DNA from: a virus
Length of the DNA stretch: 22,808 bases
Reading direction: 5' to 3' (one strand)
IMG/VR virus record: IMGVR_UViG_3300051212_000256
Coordinates: 1-22,808 of that record
Shown: positions 22,612-22,808 of the stretch, piece by piece
Layout: each line of letters begins with the position of its first letter
How positions within the stretch are numbered: the first letter of the stretch is position 1
The notes under the pieces: model-generated
The model's database searches: none
Told to the model about the DNA's origin: nothing
Seen by the model: only the letters and a program-made list of their open reading frames with translations
Position numbers and translations under genes: made by a program

Positions 22612-22808
22612 CACAGAAGCACCCATCAGTATCACAGTAAAAACAACAGCAGGTAGTCTAGTAACAGTCCGAGCAGAAAGCGGAGATGAACTAGATACAA
22701 TCGTTGCACATTCAATCGCAGCAATTGCATCAGCAGCACAGGAACTAGAATCAGCAGTGCGTGGTGCATCAGCACCAGCAGTGTCAGTTCAGTCAGTTGC
22801 AGCAGCAC
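22604..22808 (+). CDS. Partial hypothetical protein (runs off right edge)
   Basis: A frame starts at GTG 22604, with AAGGAG seven bases before, overlapping the nuclease gene by 8 bases, and stays open to the end. It reads MPSTEAPISITVKTTAGSLV and continues Ala/Ser-rich and helical (IAAIASAAQELES). Similar small genes follow Cas4-like nucleases in actinobacteriophages, in my recollection. Function unknown. Confidence 0.6.
   Translation, partial: MPSTEAPISITVKTTAGSLVTVRAESGDELDTIVAHSIAAIASAAQELESAVRGASAPAVSVQSVAAA

Overview
The window looks like part of a tailed double-stranded DNA bacteriophage (Caudoviricetes) genome, or a closely related prophage or metagenomic contig. A DNA-packaging and structural cluster runs leftward on the minus strand (about 1-15120). 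A cluster of small early or regulatory-type genes runs rightward on the plus strand (about 15675-22808). The two meet at a 554-bp divergent, hairpin-filled intergenic region. The host is inferred to be an actinobacterium. Supporting points are a BldD-like Xre repressor domain, a DUF4192-type C-terminal domain, small proteins with the ALRAVVKLH / YPCPTI signature common in actinobacteriophages, a Cas4-like nuclease, a secreted actinobacterial-style transglycosylase, and a perfect match to the GlxR/Crp operator. The AT-leaning composition would fit a low-GC aquatic actinobacterium better than Streptomyces, but this is inference.

Left arm, in transcription order (right to left): large terminase; two large, very basic Lys/Arg/Ala-rich proteins; portal; a proteasome-type (HslV-like) Ntn-hydrolase, the best candidate for a maturation protease; two small proteins; a 1772-residue giant protein; a 443-residue putative virion protein; and a protein that runs off the left edge. 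Many junctions are TAATG or ATGA overlaps, suggesting one translationally coupled late operon. No major capsid, tail tube, tape measure or scaffold gene is recognisable here; they presumably lie further left.

Centre (15121-15674): no convincing gene, but a series of strong hairpins and an exact TGTGANNTANNTCACA palindrome. The region ends in a two-hairpin leader directly before the first rightward gene. The same leader recurs before the gene at 16152 with two compensatory base-pair changes. This duplicated RNA element is the most novel-looking signal in the window.

Right arm: short overlapping genes, many encoding 25-130-residue proteins with paired cysteines (putative zinc-binding microproteins), plus a DUF4326 protein, a tail-less SSB-like OB-fold protein, small membrane proteins, the BldD-like regulator, a tandemly duplicated small gene pair, a 31-residue membrane peptide coupled to a signal-peptide transglycosylase, a DUF4192-like protein, a conserved phage protein, a DUF932/TIGR03299 protein, a RecB/Cas4-like nuclease and a partial gene at the right edge. 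All functional statements come from reading motifs by eye, without database searches.
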